This document shows positions 45,746-53,459 of a stretch of 64,000 nucleotides of DNA, piece by piece. The notes beneath the pieces were generated by a model. The model saw only the letters and a program-made list of their open reading frames with translations. It had not been told where the DNA came from and searched no databases. The position numbers and the translations under genes are program-made. Each line of letters starts with the position of its first letter. The first letter of the stretch is position 1. The stretch is from Haloarchaeobius salinus (GTDB taxonomy: Archaea; Halobacteriota; Halobacteria; Halobacteriales; Natrialbaceae), in assembly GCF_024464185.1 (NCBI RefSeq), contig NZ_JANHAU010000007.1, forward strand, positions 124,001 through 188,000, given 5' to 3'.

Positions 45746-46159
45746 TCACGCTTCTTCCGGACGGGGAGCGTTCTCGTACTTGACCATCTTCTCGGGCTTG
45801 TCGGAGATGGTGTCGTAGATCTGCTGGAGGGTCTTCTCCGCGGCGAGCAGGTTGTGGTCGTCGAGGAACTCCCGCCCCGTTTCGGTGAGCCCGTAGAACT
45901 TCCAGGGGTAGCCCTGACGGCGCTGGTCATCGTTCAGGGAGACTTCCTTGACGATACCGACGTCGATGAGCTTCTGGATATGCTTGTAGACGGTCGCGTC
46001 GCTCACGCTGGGGTTGAGCTCCTCGAGTTCGTACATCGATGGGAGCTGGTCGGGGTGTTGAAGGATGTTGTTGATGAGAGAGAATCGTGTCTGCTGAGTG
46101 ACGAAGTGGATCAGTTCGCGAGACTCCATCTCCTCAGCAGTCCCAAGGTCGGTGCTCAT
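45746..46159 (-). CDS. PhiH1-repressor-like winged-helix regulator, paralogue B
   Basis: 137 residues from ATG 46159; the frame extends to 46273 but the family start and the TATA-like AT tract near 46187-46193 favour 46159. Winged-helix core VTQQTRFSLINNILQHPDQL, SMYELEELNPSVSDATVYKH, IQKLIDVGIV, then FYGLTETGREFL and KYENAPRPEEA. Same motif order as 36178-36666. The palindrome GTTTTACTCAAGGGTAAAC overlaps its promoter, suggesting autorepression. Divergent from 46288. Confidence 0.8.
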   Translation of the reverse strand: MSTDLGTAEEMESRELIHFVTQQTRFSLINNILQHPDQLPSMYELEELNPSVSDATVYKHIQKLIDVGIVKEVSLNDDQRRQGYPWKFYGLTETGREFLDDHNLLAAEKTLQQIYDTISDKPEKMVKYENAPRPEEA

Positions 46160-46287
46160 ACCGTACAGTACACGACGAAGCGGCAAGTAGTTTACCCTTG
46201 AGTAAAACACCCTGGAGTGAACCACAACCACTTGAGTGAGTGATTTACTCCATAAACCATACCTCTCCACCATGAGAAACTCGCAGT
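46160..46287. promoter_or_regulatory. Divergent operator region of module B
   Basis: GTTTACCCTTGAGTAAAAC (about 46189-46207) is a near-palindrome over the leftward promoter. GAGTGATTTACTCC (about 46235-46250), with the same TTTACTC half-site, lies just before the rightward TATA-like CATAAACC at 46250-46257. Shared half-sites suggest one repressor controls both genes. Confidence 0.55.
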
Positions 46288-46836
46288 ATGCCTGATGAGG
46301 AGTCGCCTGTTCCTGATGACGTTCTCAAAAGTGCCAAAGACCAGCTTGAAGATGAGGAAATAACGCTGGCCGACAACGAGGAGGTCCTCCACGCCTTGAG
46401 CGAGTTGACTCCGGTCTACGAGAACGACCGGTCGTACTTCGTCCTCGGGAACTACGACCGGGAGCCAATCCGACGGCTGAACCTGGTAGTGGACCGTCTC
46501 AACCGTCGCACCGACGCATACGCGTTCCGAATGGTCGATATCCGTGGAGAATGGGACAACAGTATCCAGAAGTTCTGCCTGATCGCCGATATCGTGACGT
46601 ATCTCGTCGGTGTCGCCGAGAAGGAGCCAAGTGACTTCCTCGTCGAACAGGGATTGCTCGTCGGTACAACCGAGTTCTTCGCGAAAAGTCACGTCCTCAA
46701 GCGGGAGTACGAGGACGAGGACCACCCGTTCGGTTGGATGCAGGACGGTGTCTTCGAACTATTTGACCAGGAAGGACGGCTCTACTGCTGGCGAACCGAG
46801 GAGGACCTCGTTGACGTGACTGGTGAGCTGCCGTAA
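46288..46836 (+). CDS. Rossmann-like protein of unknown function, paralogue B
   Basis: 182 residues. RSYFVLGNYDREPIRRLNLV, then AYAFRMVDI, then CLIADIVTYLVGVAEKE and FLVEQGLLVGT parallel the core of the protein at 35262-36062, but this copy lacks the extra C-terminal about 80 residues. The late E-x-G pattern after the VGVAEKE strand recalls NAD-cleaving or deoxyribosyltransferase-like folds (inference). It is divergent from a regulator paralogous to that at 36178, so the gene pair is duplicated as a unit. Confidence 0.7.
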   Translation: MPDEESPVPDDVLKSAKDQLEDEEITLADNEEVLHALSELTPVYENDRSYFVLGNYDREPIRRLNLVVDRLNRRTDAYAFRMVDIRGEWDNSIQKFCLIADIVTYLVGVAEKEPSDFLVEQGLLVGTTEFFAKSHVLKREYEDEDHPFGWMQDGVFELFDQEGRLYCWRTEEDLVDVTGELP

Positions 46837-46860
46837 CAACGGGTGGGACGATCGATACTG

Positions 46861-46912
46861 CCTGAGTTAACCAACGCAAGCGCGGTCTGGAGAGTCCTGT
46901 TGGTTAATCAGG
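46861..46912. repeat. TTAACCAAC palindrome, copy 3
   Basis: CCTGAGTTAACCAAC and GTTGGTTAATCAGG pair across about 23 bp, between the stop codons of two convergent genes (46836 and 46914). Here it could act as a terminator-like hairpin. It shares the TTAACCAAC core with the other two copies. Confidence 0.7.
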
Positions 46913-46913
46913 T

Positions 46914-47132
46914 TTAGTCCGGGTCAGCTGGGAGCCGGCCGTCTGGGCGGGGAACGCGGCCCCGTTTGATCTCGCGATCGACGCGACGCAGGTGCTTGCA
47001 GCTGCCTTCGGGTGAGCGCTGCTGCCAGTCGGGACAGGTACACGATTCGTCGACGACGTCGACTTCGTACCTGTTACCGGACGCGGACTGTACTTCGTAG
47101 CGGCCACCTTTCGAGAGGAGTGAGTCGTCCAT
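46914..47132 (-). CDS. SWIM zinc-finger protein, possibly 5' truncated
   Basis: 72 residues from ATG 47132; the frame is open upstream to about 47262 and reads RTKRAVAEAM just before, as in longer family members, so the true start may be further up or lost. The SWIM motif is complete: CTCPDWQQ...SCKHLRRV (C-x-C-x(n)-C-x-H). SWIM domains bind DNA or protein. A decayed second copy is at 44770-44870. Confidence 0.6.
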   Translation of the reverse strand: MDDSLLSKGGRYEVQSASGNRYEVDVVDESCTCPDWQQRSPEGSCKHLRRVDREIKRGRVPRPDGRLPADPD

Positions 47133-47243
47133 CGCTTCGGCGACGGCACGCTTCGTGCGGGGCTCGGGATCGTTCTGCGACTGTTCGTTCTCGTCGACGA
47201 CCAGCCGGTCGCGACCGTAGTCCGTCGGCCACCGTCCGTAGCT

Positions 47244-47590
47244 ACGGCTTCCGCAGAGCCACTAAGCCGCTCGTGGAGCACTTCCTACACCGGATGGCAT
47301 TGACGACCCCATCAAAGACGTACGGGTAGGTGGGCCAGCCCGGTCGCGACGGAAGTCTGGTCATGGCCTCGGCGGCAAGGCGGCAGTCGTAGCAGTCGAC
47401 ATCAGTCCGAACGGACAGTGGAGCGTCGGTTCCCTCGCCCCCGAACAGGTGGCGCCACTCGGCGTCGATGTAACTTCGATCTTGAGGTAGATCTCCTTGG
47501 TGATCGCGTTCCGAGATCCAAGTTATTCGAACGAGATGGAGTCTTCCGCCGGGATGAAGTAGTTAATGCTGGAATTCGATGCCAGTACAG
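47244..47590 (-). pseudogene. Frameshifted coding relics of unknown family
   Basis: One minus frame reads SYIDAEWRHLFGGEG, then DVDCYDCRLAAEAMTRLPSR and YVFDGVVNAIRCRKC, with CxxC pairs; another reads INYFIPAEDSISFE-stop. The parts are out of frame and lack starts. They look like decayed protein-coding DNA. Confidence 0.35.
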
Positions 47591-47647
47591 GGCTTTCTCC
47601 GGATTCTATTTCTGGCTGATGGAGTCACCGAATTCATAATTTACTTG

Positions 47648-48223
47648 TTAAGTGGTTGCTTGTCTCCGGTTCTTCCGGCCTACTATACTGACGACATATA
47701 CCCCGACATCTGTTTCTGATTCTTGGTTGCTAATGTTCAGGATTTCTGAGCCACCTGGTTTTTCAGAGACTATCTCGAAATTGATGTCGAACATCGGGGT
47801 TGCGTTAATGAATAACCGTCCAGCGTTAGGTCTCGAGCTGACATCATCAACTCCTCCTCGACTGATAGAGCGAAGGCGGTCTTCGATATGCTCTTTCTCA
47901 TCCTTTGAAAGCTGGTAGTAAGTTTCTGCAGCTCTATCGCTTGCATATACCGATAGAGTGCCTTCTAAACCAAGCTCGCGCAAATCTTCTTTCTCAAGCA
48001 GACTCTGGTCCTGGAATTCATAGAGTTTTTCAGCGACTGTATCTTCGTTACTTGCTTGATTACTGGTAAGAACTGTTGCGATGCTAATTGCAGCCCCGAT
48101 AATCGTTAAGCTTGAGAACAGCAGGTAAAATGGGTACTGAGTCGATTTGGAGACGACGAATGAGACAGCTGCTGTTAAAGCAAGGATTAGAAGGGCTGTC
48201 ACGGCAATCTTCAGACGACTCAT
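47648..48223 (-). CDS. Membrane-anchored hypothetical protein
   Basis: 191 residues. Two N-terminal transmembrane helices (IAVTALLILALTAAVSFVV, FYLLFSSLTIIGAAISIATV) are followed by a soluble part ending in GRLFINATPMFDINFEIV and DVGVYVVSIVGRK. That tail has a weak ParE/RelE-like beta pattern, but no catalytic residues can be named. The third-position bases are less GC-rich than in neighbours, suggesting transfer. Confidence 0.6.
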   Translation of the reverse strand: MSRLKIAVTALLILALTAAVSFVVSKSTQYPFYLLFSSLTIIGAAISIATVLTSNQASNEDTVAEKLYEFQDQSLLEKEDLRELGLEGTLSVYASDRAAETYYQLSKDEKEHIEDRLRSISRGGVDDVSSRPNAGRLFINATPMFDINFEIVSEKPGGSEILNISNQESETDVGVYVVSIVGRKNRRQATT

Positions 48224-48285
48224 AACTATTCGACTGATACGTTCGAGTGGTTTGGTTATTCCTCTTCTGGAAGATTAAGTCAGCT

Positions 48286-48418
48286 TCTATCAGAGTTTTC
48301 GTATGCGTTAACGACCTCGTCCTTGTGTTCGGTGAGTTTGTGAACCGTATAGTGATCCCACTGAACGTTGTCGAAGACGCCGATGTGTCGTTTGAATCTA
48401 CCGAACGGCTATTCCAGC
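48286..48418 (-). pseudogene. Short C-terminal coding relic
   Basis: The minus strand reads FKRHIGVFDNVQWDHYTVHK and LTEHKDEVVNAYENSDRS-stop, with an in-frame TAG just upstream and no start. It has natural-looking codon use. Family not recognised. Confidence 0.3.
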
Positions 48419-48461
48419 GAGACAAATTGGAACGATAGGATTTCAACAGAGCTGGAAACAT

Positions 48462-49568
48462 CTACACGGTAGAATTCCCACGTCTAAAATTCTCGCTCCA
48501 GATCCCAAGATCAGTGAGGAGCGATTCAGAGTCTGAGACCAGATTTGACCGTGCTTCGTCAGTGATCTCATAACCCTCGTCAACTCGCCTGGCTAATCCT
48601 TTACTATAAAGATGTTCAAGGTGTGCGAACGCCTCACCGGGCCCATGTAAGATATGAATTCCTGACAGATTACCAAATAGATTCTCGCTTATGTGCCACG
48701 CAGTTGATGGACCCTCTTGATTGAGGATATTAAGAATCTGGATTGCGCGGGCCTCATGGTGTTTAAGGATCTCGATTGCTCGTTCAGTTGGATTTCTAAG
48801 AACACCGCGATGTCCTGGATATGCGACATCGAGATTCATCTGAATAATATTGTAGAGGGTTTGGACATACTCTTCCAGCGGATTGTCCATTCGGACGTCG
48901 GCACCACCGACATTTGGTGTATATTTCGGCAATAATGCATCCCCAGATATGAACGACCTCTCCCCATCTTTAGTGAAATAAAATCCAGAGAGTCCAGCTG
49001 TGTGACCCGGCGAATGTACGACTTCAAACGTCCATGACTCGACCTCGAAGCGATCTCCTCCAACAAATGTTTTGACATTCATCCCGTATTGGTTGGAGTC
49101 ACTGGTCTGAAGAAATGATAGTAATTCTTTCTGGGGCGACGTTGGTACTCCCCATTCTCTGAATCGCTTTTTGTATATATGTGACATTTGTTTAAAAGCA
49201 CTCGATGAGTGAGAAACAAGTGCTGCATCTTCCTCGTGAATATAAATTTCTGCACCACTTTCTTTTTGAATATTTTTCGCTAATCCAATGTGATCTTGAT
49301 GCCAATGAGTGAGGAATATACGTTCAATGTCTGAAAGCTCCAACCCGAACTCCGTTAGTGATCTCACTAACGTCGCTTCAACTTCCCTGGATGCGACACC
49401 TGTGTCAATTAGAGTGGGTGACTCCTCGATGTCAAAAAGATAGATGTTATTATTGCCCTCAAATTCGTCATTTTCAAGGTTGATCTGCTCCATTACCCCG
49501 TCTTTGTGTTTTGGACGCATAATCATATGGGGCGACATTATGGCCGTTGTTCGTTTAGAGAGTTCCAT
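48462..49568 (-). CDS. MBL-fold metallohydrolase
   Basis: About 368 residues from ATG 49568; ATGs up to 49637 are open, with a TTATAC box about 46 bp before 49568. Metal ligands of the metallo-beta-lactamase fold are complete: THWHQDH, HSPGHTAG, SGDALLP and a later YPGHRG. A C-terminal winged-helix-like part (HHEARAIQILNILNQEG) is as in LACTB2/glyoxalase-type hydrolases. Likely a zinc hydrolase of thioesters or similar. Base composition is AT-richer than the next gene. Not clearly in an operon with 49691-50821. Confidence 0.8.
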   Translation of the reverse strand: MELSKRTTAIMSPHMIMRPKHKDGVMEQINLENDEFEGNNNIYLFDIEESPTLIDTGVASREVEATLVRSLTEFGLELSDIERIFLTHWHQDHIGLAKNIQKESGAEIYIHEEDAALVSHSSSAFKQMSHIYKKRFREWGVPTSPQKELLSFLQTSDSNQYGMNVKTFVGGDRFEVESWTFEVVHSPGHTAGLSGFYFTKDGERSFISGDALLPKYTPNVGGADVRMDNPLEEYVQTLYNIIQMNLDVAYPGHRGVLRNPTERAIEILKHHEARAIQILNILNQEGPSTAWHISENLFGNLSGIHILHGPGEAFAHLEHLYSKGLARRVDEGYEITDEARSNLVSDSESLLTDLGIWSENFRRGNSTV

Positions 49569-49690
49569 CAGAGAGAGAAGCTTGTGTTGGCTCTCTGACC
49601 GCATTTTCGTATAAGTTGGTTTACTGGATACAATCAATCCTACTTTACTTCATAGTACGTTCGACATTTAACCGCTGGAAGAAGTCAAGC

Positions 49691-50821
49691 TTAGTCTACG
49701 CGGTATTGAGCGACTGCGTCTCTGTCAAGAGTCACTCCAAGTCCGGCAGTATCGGGTACAGTAAACGTCCCGGTCTCCGGTGTCCATTGTGCCTGCTCTT
49801 GGACGAGAGTATCGGTAGCATGGACGTGGAGTGCGCCTGTGGGATAGGTGATGTTGGGACAAGAAGCAGCGAAATGTGCGTTTGCGGCAGCACCGACGCC
49901 GAGTTCGAGCATACCGCCCATGAAACAGGGAAGTCCATGGGCATCAGCTACTGTCGCAACGTCACTAGCACGACTGAACCCTCCCGCCTTCCCGAGTTTG
50001 ACATTCACGATATCGCAGGCGTCCGCGCGAGCGAGGGTCGCAACACTTCGAGGACCGAAACAGGCCTCGTCGGCGAGGATTGGCGGGGAAACACTTCCCC
50101 GGAGACGGGCCATCCCGGCGATGTTATCATAGTCAATCGGCTGTTCGACCAACACGAGACCGCCAGCAGCGTCGTCGAGAATCGGAATACGGCGGAGTGC
50201 TTCGGGGACTGTCCAACCTTGATTCGCATCGATTCGGATTCGGGTGTCGGGTGCTGCCTCAGCGATCGCGGTAATCGCCTCGCGTTCAATCGCGAAATCG
50301 GGGCCGCCAACTTTTATTTTGATTGCCGAGTAGCCCGCATCAGTCGCCTTTTTAACATCGCTCCGGACTTTCCTCGGTTCTTTGATGCCGATTGTATAGT
50401 GGAGGTCTATCGAGGGTCTCTCGTTCGCTGGCCCACCAAGGAGATCATATACAGGGAGGTCACGTGCCTTTCCCAGTGCGTCCCAGAGTGCCATATCGAT
50501 GCCACAGAGGGGGAACGGTTCACCAGGAAGAGCCTGCCAGCAATCGTCGATGATGCGAGGGATGTTCTCAAGTCGTCGTCCTTCGACGACTGGTGCGAGC
50601 GTCTCTTCAATGAGTGAATTGACAGCTCCTTGTGAAAGACCGTGCGGCCATGAGGAGAGTGGAGCGGATTCACCAAGTCCAGTTACACCAGCGTCGGTTT
50701 CGATCTGGACAAGAACGTGTTCGAATTTATGTTCGGCTTCGGATGCGAGTGAGAGGCTAGTCTTGTATGCCGTTTCAGCGGGAACAGAGACTGGGATGGT
50801 CTTGACAGCTGTGACTTTCAT
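49691..50821 (-). CDS. Enolase-superfamily enzyme (muconate lactonizing/dipeptide epimerase type)
   Basis: 376 residues. MLE-subgroup residues are present: KIKVG (second Lys as base) near 167, DANQGW near 198, EQP near 228, DEA near 248 for the metal ligands, and NVKLGKAGG (Lys) near 272. This pairs two lysines across the active site, as in muconate cycloisomerase, o-succinylbenzoate synthase and dipeptide epimerases. Substrate unknown. The nearby peptide-type ABC binding protein and ornithine-cyclodeaminase-like gene make an amino-acid or dipeptide derivative plausible. Confidence 0.85.
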   Translation of the reverse strand: MKVTAVKTIPVSVPAETAYKTSLSLASEAEHKFEHVLVQIETDAGVTGLGESAPLSSWPHGLSQGAVNSLIEETLAPVVEGRRLENIPRIIDDCWQALPGEPFPLCGIDMALWDALGKARDLPVYDLLGGPANERPSIDLHYTIGIKEPRKVRSDVKKATDAGYSAIKIKVGGPDFAIEREAITAIAEAAPDTRIRIDANQGWTVPEALRRIPILDDAAGGLVLVEQPIDYDNIAGMARLRGSVSPPILADEACFGPRSVATLARADACDIVNVKLGKAGGFSRASDVATVADAHGLPCFMGGMLELGVGAAANAHFAASCPNITYPTGALHVHATDTLVQEQAQWTPETGTFTVPDTAGLGVTLDRDAVAQYRVD

Positions 50822-52414
50822 ATCGACACCAATTTCTCGAACTGCGGTTTGACAATGCCGTTGGGAAAACTGTAGTGGGTTCTCGTTCGAAAACGACTTT
50901 GGGATTTCACACCTTAATGGTAGCAGGTTCAGTCTAAAAATACCCCCTCACAAGGGTGGACCTGAGACGAGGCCGATATAGATTGGAATGATCGAATTGA
51001 TGGACGTCACAATGAAAAACAGGGCCTCATCGATCGGACACAATAAATAAGTGAGGAGAGATAACTGAATCGATGTAATCAGTTGGAGTACCTCGATTAC
51101 ATATCCCTGTTTTGTGGTAAGGTACGGTGAATCGCGTATTCTGAGCCACAAATTGGGCTGGAGTCGGATAATCAGCACAGGGTGTGCGGCGATCTGTGGA
51201 CCGGGCCGAACCCGCATCGTCGACGTGGTCGAATGGCAGCACGGGACCGCGTCTGGAAGCGTGCTGCAGTTACACTCCTCCGTCGCAGAATTCCACGTAC
51301 ACCATCGCTGACCCTGCTCCATCGCCTGTCGCGACGGTGACGTCGAGGTTTCGTTACGGCCGATTTTGGGCTAAACGACCTAGTGGATTCATCCGTCCCG
51401 GCTCCCGCTAACGCGTGTCCTTGCGTTCTCCGTCTCTGGAACTACGCTCACAGTGTCAACGACCCGCTTTAGGATAATGTTGTATAATGTTAGTAGATAT
51501 CCGGGCCAACTGTGTATCTCGATAACCAATCGACTGAACACATAACAAATAGTCTTAATATATGTAAATTTTATATTATCTAGTTAAGGGCCTCGGCGGC
51601 TGGCGGTCATCTCACCGAGTGTTTCAATCGGTTTTTGATGCTTATAGTATTGTGAAAAATATAAAAATTCTGTGTGCGCTTGTCCGACTACAATCCAAGA
51701 AAGATGGGACCACCAGATCAGAAATTTAGAGGTGAGAAGTCAATTTTCGATGAGATTGTGTCCGGGCAACCCAATTTAACTCTCAACTCCCCTAAAATGG
51801 TCTACTACGCCCTAATACCTATAATGTGGTCAAGGGAAATGCCACCTTGGAGAGACCGTTTCTCTCGGAGTTGCTGCAGGAAGGTAGCTGGTGGATCGGT
51901 GCTGTGATGGCCGAATGATTGGGCGTCCATACTCAACTTTGCACTCGAATATATTGTTGTATATCATCAATACTATTGCCGGTGATTCTGATTGCAGTCG
52001 AGCTTAAATACTCAACTAGCTATGAGCCGTTGTTCCCCTTTGAATACTTGATCAGTGGATGGAAACGGCAGCAACGGCCGCAACGGCCGCAACGGCGTCA
52101 CCGTCTTTTTTCTCCAAATCTTCATCAAAACCGGTGTTGGGGATCTCCCTGAACATGTCTGCGAGCATTTGACCAAATCAACTCAACGCCCCGCCCACTC
52201 CCCAATCTGACTTATCTATACAGTGCCGGGCAATCAATGATAAATCTGATAAATAACTAAAACAGTAATATTCTATACTATATCAATCGAACTGGGTTTG
52301 GACAACCGAAACAGGGTTGCAAATCATGGTTTTATGAGGCTGATCGTCCAAATTGAATATCGCCGTCCTCAGAACCGTAGGATAAAGTATTGTCTTTGTG
52401 TAGCCACCTATAAC
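50822..52414. other. Gene-poor stretch
   Basis: About 1.6 kb with no convincing gene on either strand. 50950-51420 has haloarchaeal-like GC content and a short minus-strand stretch (VTVATGDGAGSAMVYVEF) that may be a relic. 51480-52300 is AT-rich with only chance open frames. The end carries the rdfA promoter: GATAAAGTA at about 52380-52388, 27-35 bp before the ATG at 52415. Confidence 0.6.
52067..52095 (+). repeat. Short tandem repeat (CAACGGCCG)n
   Basis: About three tandem units of a 9-bp CAACGGCCG-type repeat in otherwise AT-rich gene-free DNA. Confidence 0.6.
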
Positions 52415-53041
52415 ATGGTACCACCGAACCGATCGGGATCGTCCGCTTCGGGGCGTCGATTGAAAGTCGTACGACTGATTGACGAGTACGATCTATACGG
52501 GGTGGGTGACACGCTGGAAGAACAGTGGACCGCTGAGGAAAACCGCTTGAGTCTTCGGAAGCTAGCTGACTATTTCAATGAGGAACTGATACGAAGCGAA
52601 TTGGAGCGGGCTGACACCCAGCTGCTCAACGGCGAGGTCGAAAACATCTATAGGCTACTCACGGACGATACGGTGAGCAGCGCGGAGCGGACGCGGGGAC
52701 GGCGACGGTTAGAACAGGCAGGCGTCGATGTCGACGAGCTAGAGAGCGACTTTGTTACCTATCAGGCGATCCGGACGTACCTCTTGGAACACAGGGAGGC
52801 AGCCTACGAACGCAGAGACGTGGATCCAATTGAACGCGAGGTGACGAACCTCCAACAACTTCGGGGTCGTGTCGTCTCAGTCGCCGATGGGAAAGTCAAG
52901 AAGCTCCGCGACAACGGAGAGCTCACGCTGGGAGAGTTCAAGACGATGGTAAACATCCAGATCCTCTGTGAGGAGTGCAACGCCCGGTTCGACGTGTTCG
53001 AACTACTCGAACGCGGTGGTTGCCGCTGTGAGGAAGAATAA
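52415..53041 (+). CDS. rdfA: RdfA-family protein (rod-determining factor)
   Basis: 208 residues from ATG 52415; the open frame begins at 52298, but the TATA-like tract at 52380 fits 52415. The family pattern is clear: GRRLKVVRLIDEYDLYGVGD, LRKLADYFNEELI, VENIYRLLTDDTVSSAERTR and a zinc-like C-terminus CEECNARFDVF...CRCEEE. RdfA proteins affect rod/disc cell shape in Haloferax; plasmid copies often sit beside an SMC-related gene, as here (53460). Confidence 0.82.
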   Translation: MVPPNRSGSSASGRRLKVVRLIDEYDLYGVGDTLEEQWTAEENRLSLRKLADYFNEELIRSELERADTQLLNGEVENIYRLLTDDTVSSAERTRGRRRLEQAGVDVDELESDFVTYQAIRTYLLEHREAAYERRDVDPIEREVTNLQQLRGRVVSVADGKVKKLRDNGELTLGEFKTMVNIQILCEECNARFDVFELLERGGCRCEEE

Positions 53042-53344
53042 GCGTCGTTGAGGCCATCTAACCAGTGAGATTCTCATAATCGGCATGGCTGCCATCGAGT
53101 AGTGCTCCGGCAATGTATTCGAACCACTTTTACTAGCAAGAGACTGTAACGATAATCGCAGCACTCGAAAAACTCTGCCGTATTCCGTTCAATTACGACC
53201 AGTGCTGTTCTATCGACGCTGGTGTCCTCGATTCGGAATTATACGTCCGCGATGTAGGAAGGCACTTCTAACCATGATGGCGCTTGCTGCCGGGGGTACA
53301 ACTGCTCCCCACTCCTCGCTCGATTGAGAGGAGAGAACAGATAT

Positions 53345-53406
53345 AACAGTATTAATTTTGTTATGGCAGTTGATCCCTGGATTAGGATAACAAAATTAAT
53401 GCTGTT
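53345..53406. promoter_or_regulatory. Long near-perfect palindrome before the SMC-related gene
   Basis: AACAGTATTAATTTTGTTAT (53345-53364) pairs with ATAACAAAATTAATGCTGTT (53387-53406), 19 of 20, across 22 bp. It ends 53 bp before the ATG at 53460. Probably an operator, or a DNA site bound by one of the two flanking gene products. Confidence 0.75.
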
Positions 53407-53459
53407 AGTGTACCGCGTGGCACCACAGTGTTAATGTAGGGTCTGGGAGAGAGGGGAGT

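Noticed and set aside
49616-50617. 333-residue plus-strand open frame
   Set aside because: It lies antisense to the enolase-superfamily gene and has no family pattern.
51160-51420. Gene on the minus strand in the gene-poor stretch
   Set aside because: A short stretch looks coding, but stops interrupt it and no family is recognisable.
52067-52095. Protein-coding or CRISPR-like role of the CAACGGCCG repeat
   Set aside because: Only about three 9-bp units in AT-rich DNA with no open frame; treated as a simple repeat.
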